A DNA stretch of 9,804 bases. It comes from Acidobacteriota bacterium. GTDB lineage: Bacteria; Acidobacteriota; Terriglobia; Terriglobales; Acidobacteriaceae. The stretch covers positions 1 through 9,804 of the forward strand of contig JAJYBW010000108.1 of the NCBI GenBank assembly GCA_021778815.1. The letters run 5' to 3'. A program made the translations under genes and the position numbers. Position 1 is the first letter of the stretch. Every line of letters starts with the position of its first letter. The notes beneath the pieces were generated by a model. It made no database searches, was not told where the DNA came from, and was given only the letters and a program-made list of their open reading frames with translations. Positions 1-5,916 of the stretch are shown one piece after another.

Positions 1-558
1 GCGCACCCCACGACGATGAAAATCCGCAACCATCTGCTGCACACCGGCGATGCCGCCAGGCATGGAACGAACCATGTCATGTTGATTGCGATCATCGATT
101 CCCATATTCGGATAAGTGGACCAGACCAGCACCGCATCGACTCCGCCATAACGCTTTTCCAGATCATCCAGATAGCGGTCCACCGTGTACTTGCCGGAGG
201 CTGGATCGTACAGATACCGGTCCTGCACCATCATTTGCGGCTGGATGAAGCTGGATTGCGTCCAGTGCAACGCAGGCATACTGTAGCGCGCACCATCGTA
301 GCCGATGCGAATTCGGCGCTCGGTGCGCCAGTGGGTCACGTCCTTGAGCCAATCTTCATGCGCGCTGGCAGAGCACGGACGATATTTGCCGTCGAGCGCG
401 AGCTCGTGCGCGTCGCTGAGCGTCAAACAACCAGGAACAGGGATCTGTTCGCTATCTGGCCCGTACTGCGTGTCTTGTGCTGCCCCACGAGCAGTCAGCA
501 TGGCCGTGACAAGCAGGACCGCAGCCAGTGAAAATGTCTCAGTGCGTTTCCGATTCAT
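1..558 (-). CDS. Secreted protein of unknown function, possibly carbohydrate-active (partial, N-terminal 186 residues)
   Basis: The reading frame runs leftward off the window edge, so only the first 186 codons are present. The ATG at 558-556 follows a GGAG five bases upstream and lies 24 bp after the ribokinase stop, so it is probably the third gene of the sugar operon. Residues 1-27 form a classic signal peptide: a basic MNRKR start, a hydrophobic stretch LAAVLLVTAML, then a small-residue region ending near GAAQ. The mature part begins with a Cys-containing segment (PVPGCLTL, YRPCSAS), followed by an aromatic-rich region and motifs DRYLYDP, YTVDRYLDDLEKRYGGVD, STYPNMGIDDRNQ and MPGGIAGVQQMVADFHRRG. 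The last motifs look like the first strands and helices of a TIM-barrel glycosidase-like domain, but I could not assign a family. A role in releasing sugar outside the cytoplasm for the neighbouring permease is inferred from position only. Confidence 0.8.
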   Translation of the reverse strand, partial: MNRKRTETFSLAAVLLVTAMLTARGAAQDTQYGPDSEQIPVPGCLTLSDAHELALDGKYRPCSASAHEDWLKDVTHWRTERRIRIGYDGARYSMPALHWTQSSFIQPQMMVQDRYLYDPASGKYTVDRYLDDLEKRYGGVDAVLVWSTYPNMGIDDRNQHDMVRSMPGGIAGVQQMVADFHRRGVR

Positions 559-582
559 ACAATCTCCAAAAGTGCGATTGAG

Positions 583-1554
583 CTATAGCTGATGCTCGAG
601 CACGCTTGAAACTTCAGCCATAGTGGGCATCGATGGCTGTGCACCCGATCGAGTGACAGAAATCGAGGCTGCCGCCACGGCGAACTCCGCGCTTTCCAAT
701 GGTGTCTTCCCCAGCATCATGGCCACAGCGAAGGCGCCGTTCAAAGCATCGCCGGCGGCCGTTGTATCGAGCACGTCGACAGGCGGGGCGGTTATCAACT
801 GCGCGACGCCGTCCGAAACAATGTAAGCGCCACGCGAGCCCAGCTTCAAAATTACGTTCCGCGGACCCTGGGCCAAAACGGCACGGGCCGTCTGCTGCAA
901 CCCGGCAGTACCGGAACCATCCGAAGTGTGGACGCCCGCGAATCGACCCCCCCTCGGGTGATTCGCGTAAAACTCCGCTTCTGTCTCATTGGGTGTGATC
1001 CATCGAACCCGTTGCAAAAGCTTGGGCGAAAGTACCTGCGCTGGCGCCGGATCCAACATGAGCGGAACATCGGTTTCCGCGCAAATCTCTGCCAGTCGTT
1101 CAACCGACTCGACGGGAACCTCCAGTTGCGCCAGCACCATGCCAGCACTAGAAATCAGCGATCGATGCTGCTCGACAAATTTCGGTGACATGAGAGCATT
1201 GGCGCCTGGTGTTACGACGATGCAGTTGTCTCCACTCGACGCAACGATAATAGCGGCAATCCCGGTGGGGCCTTCTACCGTCTTGACTGCGACCACGCCG
1301 ACTCCAGCGCTGTGCAGATGCATCCGCATTTGCTCTCCAAACAGATCGGAGCCCACCATGCCAATCATTTCCACGGGATATCCAAGGCGGGCAACGGCCA
1401 CGGCCTGGTTAGCCCCTTTCCCTCCCGGATGCATCTGGAAACCAGACCCAAGCAGCGTTTCGCCTGCCACGGGAATACGAGGCGCGGCAGAAACCAGGTC
1501 CATATTGATACTGCCAACCACGACAATGGGCCGCATTGATTTTGCTGTGTTCAT
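583..1554 (-). CDS. rbsK: Ribokinase (PfkB family)
   Basis: The enzyme phosphorylates D-ribose to ribose 5-phosphate with ATP in the cytoplasm. From the chosen ATG the protein has 323 residues, close to the roughly 310 usual for ribokinase. Visible family features are the N-terminal strand VVVGSINMD (about 10-19), PfkB signature 1 GGKGANQAV (44-52), TPNETEAE (187-194), PfkB signature 2 DTTAAGDALNG (263-273) with the catalytic base Asp269, and the C-terminal TRSGAQPSMP (301-310) typical of the potassium-binding end of true ribokinases. These favour ribokinase over fructokinase or other PfkB sugar kinases. The frame is open upstream to 1638, inside the permease gene, but those residues are not family-like. 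ATG 1569 (7 bp after the permease stop) and ATG 1554 are both plausible starts. I chose 1554 because a GGA lies 10 bases upstream and the protein then begins close to the conserved strand. It is cotranscribed with the permease. Confidence 0.93.
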   Translation of the reverse strand: MNTAKSMRPIVVVGSINMDLVSAAPRIPVAGETLLGSGFQMHPGGKGANQAVAVARLGYPVEMIGMVGSDLFGEQMRMHLHSAGVGVVAVKTVEGPTGIAAIIVASSGDNCIVVTPGANALMSPKFVEQHRSLISSAGMVLAQLEVPVESVERLAEICAETDVPLMLDPAPAQVLSPKLLQRVRWITPNETEAEFYANHPRGGRFAGVHTSDGSGTAGLQQTARAVLAQGPRNVILKLGSRGAYIVSDGVAQLITAPPVDVLDTTAAGDALNGAFAVAMMLGKTPLESAEFAVAAASISVTRSGAQPSMPTMAEVSSVLEHQL

Positions 1555-1576
1555 TTCTACAATTTCCATGCTTTCG

Positions 1577-2575
1577 CTAGTGAGTTCGAATGATGGGCGC
1601 AAAAGCGATCGCACATAGCCCAACAATAAACAGGACAAACATCAGGGCCAGCAATTTCTTCGACCGCTGCGGTGCACCGGCGAATTCTTTCCACACAAAC
1701 ACGCCCCATGCGGCAGAGATCATCGTGGCACCCTGGCCAATGGAATATGAAACGGCCGGCCCAACGATATGCGCACGTGAGGCGACGAAATTGAACACGG
1801 TGCCGGTGCACCAGATTCCGCCGCCAACGATGCCCCATACATGCCAGCGAAACGGCGCCTGGAAATACGCAGCCATGCTGACCGGCGGTTGGCCATCCAG
1901 CGGTTTGCGCATCAACATGGCATTGAATACCAGCGCGCACAAGGCTGCGCCGACTACAAAGTAAAACGAAGTGGCATACGGGCCGGGAGCATGCGGCAGG
2001 CTCATCGCATGCGAAACCAAAGGATAGAAACTGCCCATCAGCACGCCGGATATCAGGCTGATCACCAGACCTCGCTGGCTCGTCGCGCGATGTTCCTGCT
2101 CTCGCATGCGGTAGGCAAGCGCGTCGCACGCAATGGCAACCACCACCAGCGCAATCCCGCCGAACAGCAATGCTGGGTCTCCCGCAGGCGACAAAATATA
2201 GCTGCTTACCGCCCCTACAATCAGCGCCAGTCCAATGGCGATCGGAAAGGCAACGGCGAGCCCGGCTATCTCAATCGCCGCGACCAGCAATAGGTTGGCA
2301 ATGTTGAAGACGACTCCGCCGAGGATCGCATCGATCACGCTGAGCCTGCCGGCGCCAAAAACATCCGCTACAAATCGCTGCCCGATCTCGCCCGTCGAAC
2401 CGAGCGTCAATCCCCAAACCAAAACGCCAAGCAATAAGCCGATGACATAGTCCCAATAGAACAACTGAAACCTGTAGGTTGGACATAGCTTGACTGTGTT
2501 CGCCCACGATCCCCAGCAAAGCATGCTGACAACCATGAAGAAGAGCGCAATGGCATAGGTCTCTGGCTGATACAC
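1577..2575 (-). CDS. GRP/ureide-permease-like sugar transporter of the DMT superfamily
   Basis: This is a 332-residue integral inner-membrane protein with about ten predicted helices (near 7-25, 41-59, 83-103, 105-125, 134-154, 168-186, 200-221, 245-264, 270-293 and 307-328), the normal size and topology for the drug/metabolite transporter superfamily. Motifs WGSWANTVKL (21-30), FYWDYVIGLLLG (39-50), IAGLAVAFPIAIGLAL (103-118) and the second-half WGVFVWKEF (290-298) resemble bacterial glucose/ribose-porter (GRP) and ureide permease proteins. The start is GTG at 2575-2573 with GGGAG six bases upstream. It is the first gene of the leftward operon and is followed at once by ribokinase, so ribose or a nucleoside-derived pentose is the likely substrate. 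That specificity is inferred from context. GRP relatives also carry glucose, rhamnose or ureides. Confidence 0.87.
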   Translation of the reverse strand: MYQPETYAIALFFMVVSMLCWGSWANTVKLCPTYRFQLFYWDYVIGLLLGVLVWGLTLGSTGEIGQRFVADVFGAGRLSVIDAILGGVVFNIANLLLVAAIEIAGLAVAFPIAIGLALIVGAVSSYILSPAGDPALLFGGIALVVVAIACDALAYRMREQEHRATSQRGLVISLISGVLMGSFYPLVSHAMSLPHAPGPYATSFYFVVGAALCALVFNAMLMRKPLDGQPPVSMAAYFQAPFRWHVWGIVGGGIWCTGTVFNFVASRAHIVGPAVSYSIGQGATMISAAWGVFVWKEFAGAPQRSKKLLALMFVLFIVGLCAIAFAPIIRTH

Positions 2576-2607
2576 AAGGGGCTCCCGTGCAGATTAGACA
2601 ATCACGA

Positions 2608-2632
2608 CGGGTCCGGTGATTCGGTGGACCCG
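2608..2632 (-). promoter_or_regulatory. Stem-loop in the permease mRNA leader
   Basis: Perfect 7-bp arms CGGGTCC (2608-2614) and GGACCCG (2626-2632) enclose an 11-base loop, 33 bases upstream of the permease GTG codon. If the promoter near 2816-2844 is right, the leader is over 200 nt long and this hairpin lies close to the ribosome-binding site. No U-tract follows, so it is not an obvious terminator. A role in mRNA stability or translation control is inferred. Confidence 0.35.
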
Positions 2633-2790
2633 CACGCGAGGATAACAGCAACCCAGTCGTCAGACGCTCCGTATCCCGGATAAGAGCTTGCGCCCACCTC
2701 CCTGGTTTCGAAAAGGTTCCTTCGATATAGGTTAGAACACTACTTTGGCTCCCACCTGCCCGATGCGCGCCTCCCTGGCTGCATTACATT

Positions 2791-2804
2791 TTGAAAGCTT
2801 TCAA
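2791..2804. promoter_or_regulatory. Probable LacI-family operator (leftward operon)
   Basis: TTGAAAGCTTTCAA is a perfect 14-bp palindrome of the LacI/GalR operator type. It lies about 12 bp downstream of the transcription start predicted from the leftward promoter (2816-2844), where a bound repressor would block initiation or escape of the permease-ribokinase operon. A second site of the same pattern lies 161 bp away, in front of the divergent lacI gene, which supports a shared regulator. The centre here is GpC rather than the CpG most LacI-family proteins prefer. Confidence 0.65.
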
Positions 2805-2815
2805 TTACTCCACCG

Positions 2816-2844
2816 AAGTTAATACCAGGGCGGAGGATTGTCAA
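2816..2844 (-). promoter_or_regulatory. Probable sigma70-type promoter of the permease-ribokinase operon
   Basis: On the minus strand a perfect TTGACA (-35, 2844-2839) is followed after 17 bases by TAACTT (2821-2816). That is a weak -10 with only three consensus bases; the overlapping TATTAA at 14-bp spacing is the alternative. The predicted start is near 2809, immediately before the palindromic operator at 2791-2804. The consensus -35 and the operator position are the main support. Confidence 0.45.
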
Positions 2845-2951
2845 CAATTTCTCAGAGCGTCCTTAGCCCGCCGCTACGAGGCTGACTGCTATCCTCGCCA
2901 ACCACCGGCCATCGAACGCAAGTCTCTGTTTCTTTAGTTCCCCTACCATTT

Positions 2952-2965
2952 TTGAAGCGTTTCAA
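2952..2965. promoter_or_regulatory. Probable LacI-family operator (lacI side)
   Basis: TTGAAGCGTTTCAA is a palindrome with one mismatched pair out of seven and the central CpG typical of LacI-family sites. It shares the outer TTGAA/TTCAA arms with the palindrome at 2791-2804. It lies 63 bp before the lacI start codon and overlaps the expected -35 region of a candidate lacI promoter, so autorepression is likely. Both sites bound by one tetramer could also form a DNA loop. Confidence 0.6.
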
Positions 2966-2985
2966 CATATTGCCCGAAAGTCCGC

Positions 2986-2991
2986 TACAAT
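2986..2991 (+). promoter_or_regulatory. Candidate -10 element of the lacI promoter
   Basis: TACAAT matches the sigma70 -10 consensus at five of six bases and lies about 37 bp before the lacI ATG. No good -35 is visible at 16-18 bp spacing; that position is occupied by the right arm of the palindrome at 2952-2965. This would fit a weak, autorepressed promoter. Confidence 0.35.
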
Positions 2992-3027
2992 CCTCAGTAC
3001 TGTCCCGTAGGTGGTACCGGAAGCTTT

Positions 3028-4074
3028 ATGCCAAACATGAAGCATATCGCGAAGATGGCAGGGGTGTCGCTCGGCACTGTCTCTCACGTCATCAACAACT
3101 CGGCCCGAGTGAGCGAACCTCTTCGCCAGCGCGTTCTGGAAGCAGTCGATGCGCTCCATTATCAGCCCAGCGCACTGGCTCGCGGCCTGCGACGCGATAA
3201 GACCAACATGATCGGCATGGTCATCCCGGACGTCACCAATCCATTTTTCCCTGCCGTGGTTCGCGGAGCGGAAGACACTGCATTCGCAAACGGATATCGG
3301 CTGGTCCTGTGCAACACAGATAACAGTCATGCCAAGGAAATGGAGCACCTGGAACAACTGCGCACCTATCTTCCGGCCGGCCTCATCATCATCCCGTCGA
3401 GCTTTGGCAAATTGAGTGAAGAAGTCGAATCCTTCCGTCGCTCCGGCGCCGCGGTTGTATTTCTTGACCGAATGCCGCGCAATTGGAAAGGGGATTCCGT
3501 CACAGTATCGAACAACGATGGGGCGTTTCGTGCCGTGCAATATCTCATTCAATTAGGGCACAAGAGGATCGCATGCATTACCGGTCCATTGCATTTACCT
3601 AATGCACAGGAACGTCTCGCAGGATACAAGCGAGGACTGAAACTAGCGGGAATTCCGATTCTTGAAGACTATGTGCGCAAGAGTACCTTCGACCGAGTCG
3701 GCGGCTACAACGATGCCTTGGCGTTGCTTCGCCTTCGGAACCGTCCAACCGCGATCTTCGCGCAAAACGACTTGATGGCCATGGGTACGTTGCTGGCCAT
3801 ACGTGAGCTGAAGTTGCGATGTCCGCAGGATGTCTCGGTCATCGGGTTCGATGATCTGGACGTAACCGAACTCATGGACCCGCCTCTCGCTTCCATCCGC
3901 CAGCCGGGGTATCAATTGGGGTCAACCGCCGTGCAAATGTTGCTGGATCGGGTGAATGTGGATGAAGTTCGGGCCGCTCCAGGACAGCATCGCGTACTCG
4001 GAACTGAATTGCGAATTCGCGAATCGGTCGCGCCTCCCAATGCGACAATCGGCGGCAAGCAACCAACCCGCTAA
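3028..4074 (+). CDS. LacI/GalR-family transcriptional repressor
   Basis: This is a full-length 348-residue sugar-responsive repressor. The N-terminal helix-turn-helix is at about 5-24 (IAKMAGVSLGTVSHVINN), with the PurR/CcpA-like recognition segment TVSHVINN. The minor-groove hinge helix is QPSALARGLR (46-55). The periplasmic-binding-protein-like effector domain begins at IGMVIPDVTNPFF (62-74) and includes LDRMPRN (146-152), GHKRIACITGP (177-187), QERLAGYKRG (194-203), AQNDLMAMG (245-253) and IGFDDLD (272-278), all at normal family positions. The ATG at 3028 has GGAAG just upstream; Met4 (3037) is an alternative start. It is divergent from the permease-ribokinase operon, and the shared intergenic region carries two LacI-type palindromes, so it is very likely the local repressor and its own regulator. 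The effector is unknown; ribose or a derivative is inferred from the ribokinase neighbour. Confidence 0.93.
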   Translation: MPNMKHIAKMAGVSLGTVSHVINNSARVSEPLRQRVLEAVDALHYQPSALARGLRRDKTNMIGMVIPDVTNPFFPAVVRGAEDTAFANGYRLVLCNTDNSHAKEMEHLEQLRTYLPAGLIIIPSSFGKLSEEVESFRRSGAAVVFLDRMPRNWKGDSVTVSNNDGAFRAVQYLIQLGHKRIACITGPLHLPNAQERLAGYKRGLKLAGIPILEDYVRKSTFDRVGGYNDALALLRLRNRPTAIFAQNDLMAMGTLLAIRELKLRCPQDVSVIGFDDLDVTELMDPPLASIRQPGYQLGSTAVQMLLDRVNVDEVRAAPGQHRVLGTELRIRESVAPPNATIGGKQPTR

Positions 4075-4395
4075 GCGAATCGCCTTGCCTCATTCTCCTC
4101 CGCGTAATTCCTTCTTGCCTGTGCACTCAACCCCACCGTCTCCAGGATTGCAGTTTGAGGCTCGATGAGGCTTGCATCTAGCGTTTAACTTCTACAGAAC
4201 AGCCTGATGCAATGCCATGAAAGTCTTTATCGATTGCGCGACGTTTCCCTGGCTCCGCGCCGCATTTCTCATTCCAGCCTTCGCATCTTACCTAGTAAGA
4301 GAGAAATATGTTTTCGCCTGCCGAGCGCTGCTTCATCGCATGGCGGCCAATCTATCCAAGTTCGTGAACCGGCTGAGTTGGCCACCGAAGGAATT
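4075..4395. other. Intergenic region between lacI and the manganese catalase
   Basis: This 321-bp stretch contains no convincing gene. A plus-strand frame is open through part of it in continuity with the catalase, but the extra residues do not look like the catalase N-terminus. No strong terminator for lacI is visible. The only structured element I can point to is the inverted repeat at 4286-4300. No clear -35/-10 pair was found. Confidence 0.6.
4286..4300. promoter_or_regulatory. Inverted repeat, possible operator upstream of the catalase
   Basis: TCTTAC-CTA-GTAAGA is a perfect 6+3+6 inverted repeat about 95 bp before the catalase start codon. A poor -10-like TATGTT begins at 4307, so a bound protein would sit in a promoter spacer. 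It does not match PerR, OxyR or other peroxide-regulator sites that I know. It could be chance. Confidence 0.25.
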
Positions 4396-5181
4396 ATGTA
4401 TCACCACATTAAACAGCTCATGTACGACGTACACGTTGGCGAACCGGATGTTCGATTTGGAACCATGTTGCTGGAGCAGTTCGGCGGCGCCAATGGAGAA
4501 CTGGCGGCAGCAATGCAATACACCATTCAGGGTTGGAGTTGCGACGATCCCGAACGCAAAGATCTTCTGCTCGATATCGGCACGGAAGAAATCAGTCACC
4601 TGGAAGTCGTGGGCGCACTGATCCGTATGCATTTGAAACCGATGAAGAAGAATCTGAGCCGGGCGGAGGAAGATCCGATCGTCGCCGTCACCGGAGGCGG
4701 AGGATTGAACCTGTTCAATTCCGTTGGCAATCCCTGGACCGCGAGCTATCTCAAGATTGCGGGCGAACTGGATGTTGATCTGAGAAACAATATTGCCGCC
4801 GAAGCGCGTGCAAAAATCACCTACGAGCGACTGATCCATCTGACCGACGATCAAGGCAGTAAAGATGCATTGCAATTCCTGATGACGCGAGAAATTACGC
4901 ACATGAAAGCATTCAGCGCCGCACTCGACAGCCTTGGCAAGGATCCGTTCTCCATCGGACAACTGGCGCCGACTCCCGGCCTGGTAAATGAGTATTACAA
5001 CGATTCCACGGGCGAGGGTGCGATTGGAAAAGATGGATTGGGGTCATGGATTGGCCAGAATGGACTTCATGTCGTCGAGTGGCCAAAGAACTTGGAAACC
5101 AATGGAAACGGAACCAACGGCCACAACAAAAATGGCGGCGGTCTCCGCACCACAAAAACAGCCAAGACGGGTGCCCGCTAA
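4396..5181 (+). CDS. Manganese-containing (non-haem) catalase
   Basis: This 261-residue cytoplasmic enzyme converts hydrogen peroxide to water and oxygen at a dinuclear manganese centre. By comparison with the Lactobacillus and Thermus enzymes all five metal ligands are present: Glu35 (in GGANGELAAAM), Glu65 and His68 (in TEEISHLE), Glu136 (in AAEARAKITYE) and His169 (in LMTREITHMKAF). The start at 4396 gives the family-typical MYHHIKQLMYDV opening and has AAGGA five bases upstream; the frame is open further back but without homology. The last 30 or so residues form a low-complexity tail rich in Asn, Gly, Thr and Lys (from about 233), probably disordered. It stands alone, with no peroxide regulator beside it, and is followed by a terminator-like inverted repeat. 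Confidence 0.93.
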   Translation: MYHHIKQLMYDVHVGEPDVRFGTMLLEQFGGANGELAAAMQYTIQGWSCDDPERKDLLLDIGTEEISHLEVVGALIRMHLKPMKKNLSRAEEDPIVAVTGGGGLNLFNSVGNPWTASYLKIAGELDVDLRNNIAAEARAKITYERLIHLTDDQGSKDALQFLMTREITHMKAFSAALDSLGKDPFSIGQLAPTPGLVNEYYNDSTGEGAIGKDGLGSWIGQNGLHVVEWPKNLETNGNGTNGHNKNGGGLRTTKTAKTGAR

Positions 5182-5220
5182 CCCTAATTTAGCTCGACAT
5201 AACCACTTTTTCGTGGATTG

Positions 5221-5273
5221 GCAGAAATAATTGCCTTAGCAACCATTTCTGCACATTTGGTTGCTAAGGCAAT
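5221..5273. repeat. Nested inverted repeats, probable terminator or RNA switch-like structure
   Basis: Arms 5230-5245 (ATTGCCTTAGCAACCA) and 5258-5273 are perfect 16-bp inverted complements separated by a 12-base loop. A second pair, GCAGAAA (5221-5227) and TTTCTGC (5246-5252), is also perfect, and its right arm is the loop of the first hairpin. The two stems therefore interlock; RNA would form one or the other, or a strained pseudoknot. The long stem begins 48 bp after the catalase stop codon and is followed by a run of five Ts (5278-5282), so the simplest function is an intrinsic terminator for the catalase transcript. The length and perfection of the stem are unusual for that role. Confidence 0.6.
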
Positions 5274-5411
5274 CATATTTTTCGCGTCAGGACGTGTCCA
5301 GGATTTAGGGACGAACTCTTCCTGGATGAGTCAATGTGCCCTCCCAAATAACCTTTCGTAACCGGCGAAAGCGCAGCCATCCATGTCGAGTGGCTTCGAT
5401 AGGAAGTATGT

Positions 5412-5665
5412 TCAGGCCGGCAACTCGGTCGGCGTTGGATAGTGATGTTGTTCTCGTCCAACGTTACCGTCGTATTTCGCGGAACTCTTGAATAATTCGT
5501 AGCGGCCATCATTGAACTGTCGGCCATGCTCGCGAAGTTCCGACATTTGCTTTTCACTGAGCGGTTTGAAGTTTCGCAGGATCTCCAGATTTTGATCGAG
5601 AACCGCCATCGAGTCCATGCCGGAAACGGTCGTCGATACTCCCGGCAATCACCCATGCTTTTCAT
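5412..5665 (-). pseudogene. Aldo/keto reductase, decayed C-terminal remnant
   Basis: Minus-strand frame 5648-5412 encodes LPGVSTTVSGMDSMAVLDQN followed by a helix-rich tail and the ends GRYELFKSS, KYDG, GREQHHYPT and ELPA before TGA. This matches the C-terminus of a family of aldo/keto reductases common in acidobacteria. Immediately upstream in frame is a TGA stop (5651-5649). In the next frame, bases 5665-5648 read MKSMGD, which matches the conserved GMKSMGG segment normally lying some 20-25 residues before LPGV. An internal deletion plus frameshift would produce exactly this junction. The N-terminal two thirds, including the Asp/Tyr/Lys/His catalytic set and most of the barrel, are absent. 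I infer a dead gene; a TTG-started 78-residue product would lack any active site. Confidence 0.68.
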
Positions 5666-5916
5666 TGGGCTGGCTGAAGCCGCTGGAAAGTATAGAAATT
5701 CGAGACAGATCCATCGAGCTGCATTGCTGAACCCGTTTCGTAAGCAGCGATCAATCCGTCACCCGCATCTTAACCAATGCGGTGATTCAAGCTGGCGGCA
5801 TGGGCGACTTTTCGGGCTATTTTTTTTAAAGGCCTGCAGCGTACCGCTCGCTGCTAAGTCGCGGAACGCTTTCTTCGAAATTACATTCGCAACGCTGATT
5901 CGATATTTGGGAATCT
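5666..5916. other. Stretch without an intact gene between the reductase remnant and the KaiC-like gene
   Basis: No complete gene is supported here. On the minus strand a short open piece, 5769-5662, reads DAGDGLIAAYETGSAMQLDG and further protein-like residues before a stop, which could be another gene fragment that I cannot identify. A run of eight Ts lies at 5820-5827 with no clear GC stem before it. The last 90 bp should contain the KaiC-operon promoter, but I see no convincing -35/-10 pair. Confidence 0.5.

Noticed and set aside
16..531. Plus-strand open frame across the window start
   Set aside because: It lies opposite the secreted-protein gene; its His/Arg-rich composition without recognisable motifs is typical of an antisense shadow.
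1555..1638. A longer ribokinase start at 1638
   Set aside because: It lies inside the permease coding region, the added residues show no ribokinase similarity, and internal ATGs at 1569 and 1554 fit the family length.
4207..4395. A 63-residue N-terminal extension of the manganese catalase
   Set aside because: The extra residues are not catalase-like, while ATG 4396 gives the standard family N-terminus and has a good AAGGA ribosome-binding site.
5221..5273. Classical H-type pseudoknot from the nested repeats
   Set aside because: The connector crossing the 16-bp stem would be only two bases, which is sterically implausible if the full stem forms; alternative pairing is more likely.
5297..5326. 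TCCAGGA/TCCTGGA inverted repeat
   Set aside because: Seven-base arms around a 16-base loop, with no link to a promoter or gene end; could be chance.
5355..5373. CTTTCG/CGAAAG hairpin downstream of the reductase remnant
   Set aside because: Six-base arms, 7-base loop, no T-run on the minus strand; too weak to call a terminator.
5273..5665. Minus-strand 130-codon frame as a gene
   Set aside because: Only its first six codons look family-like (MKSMGD); the rest is an out-of-frame reading of the reductase tail.
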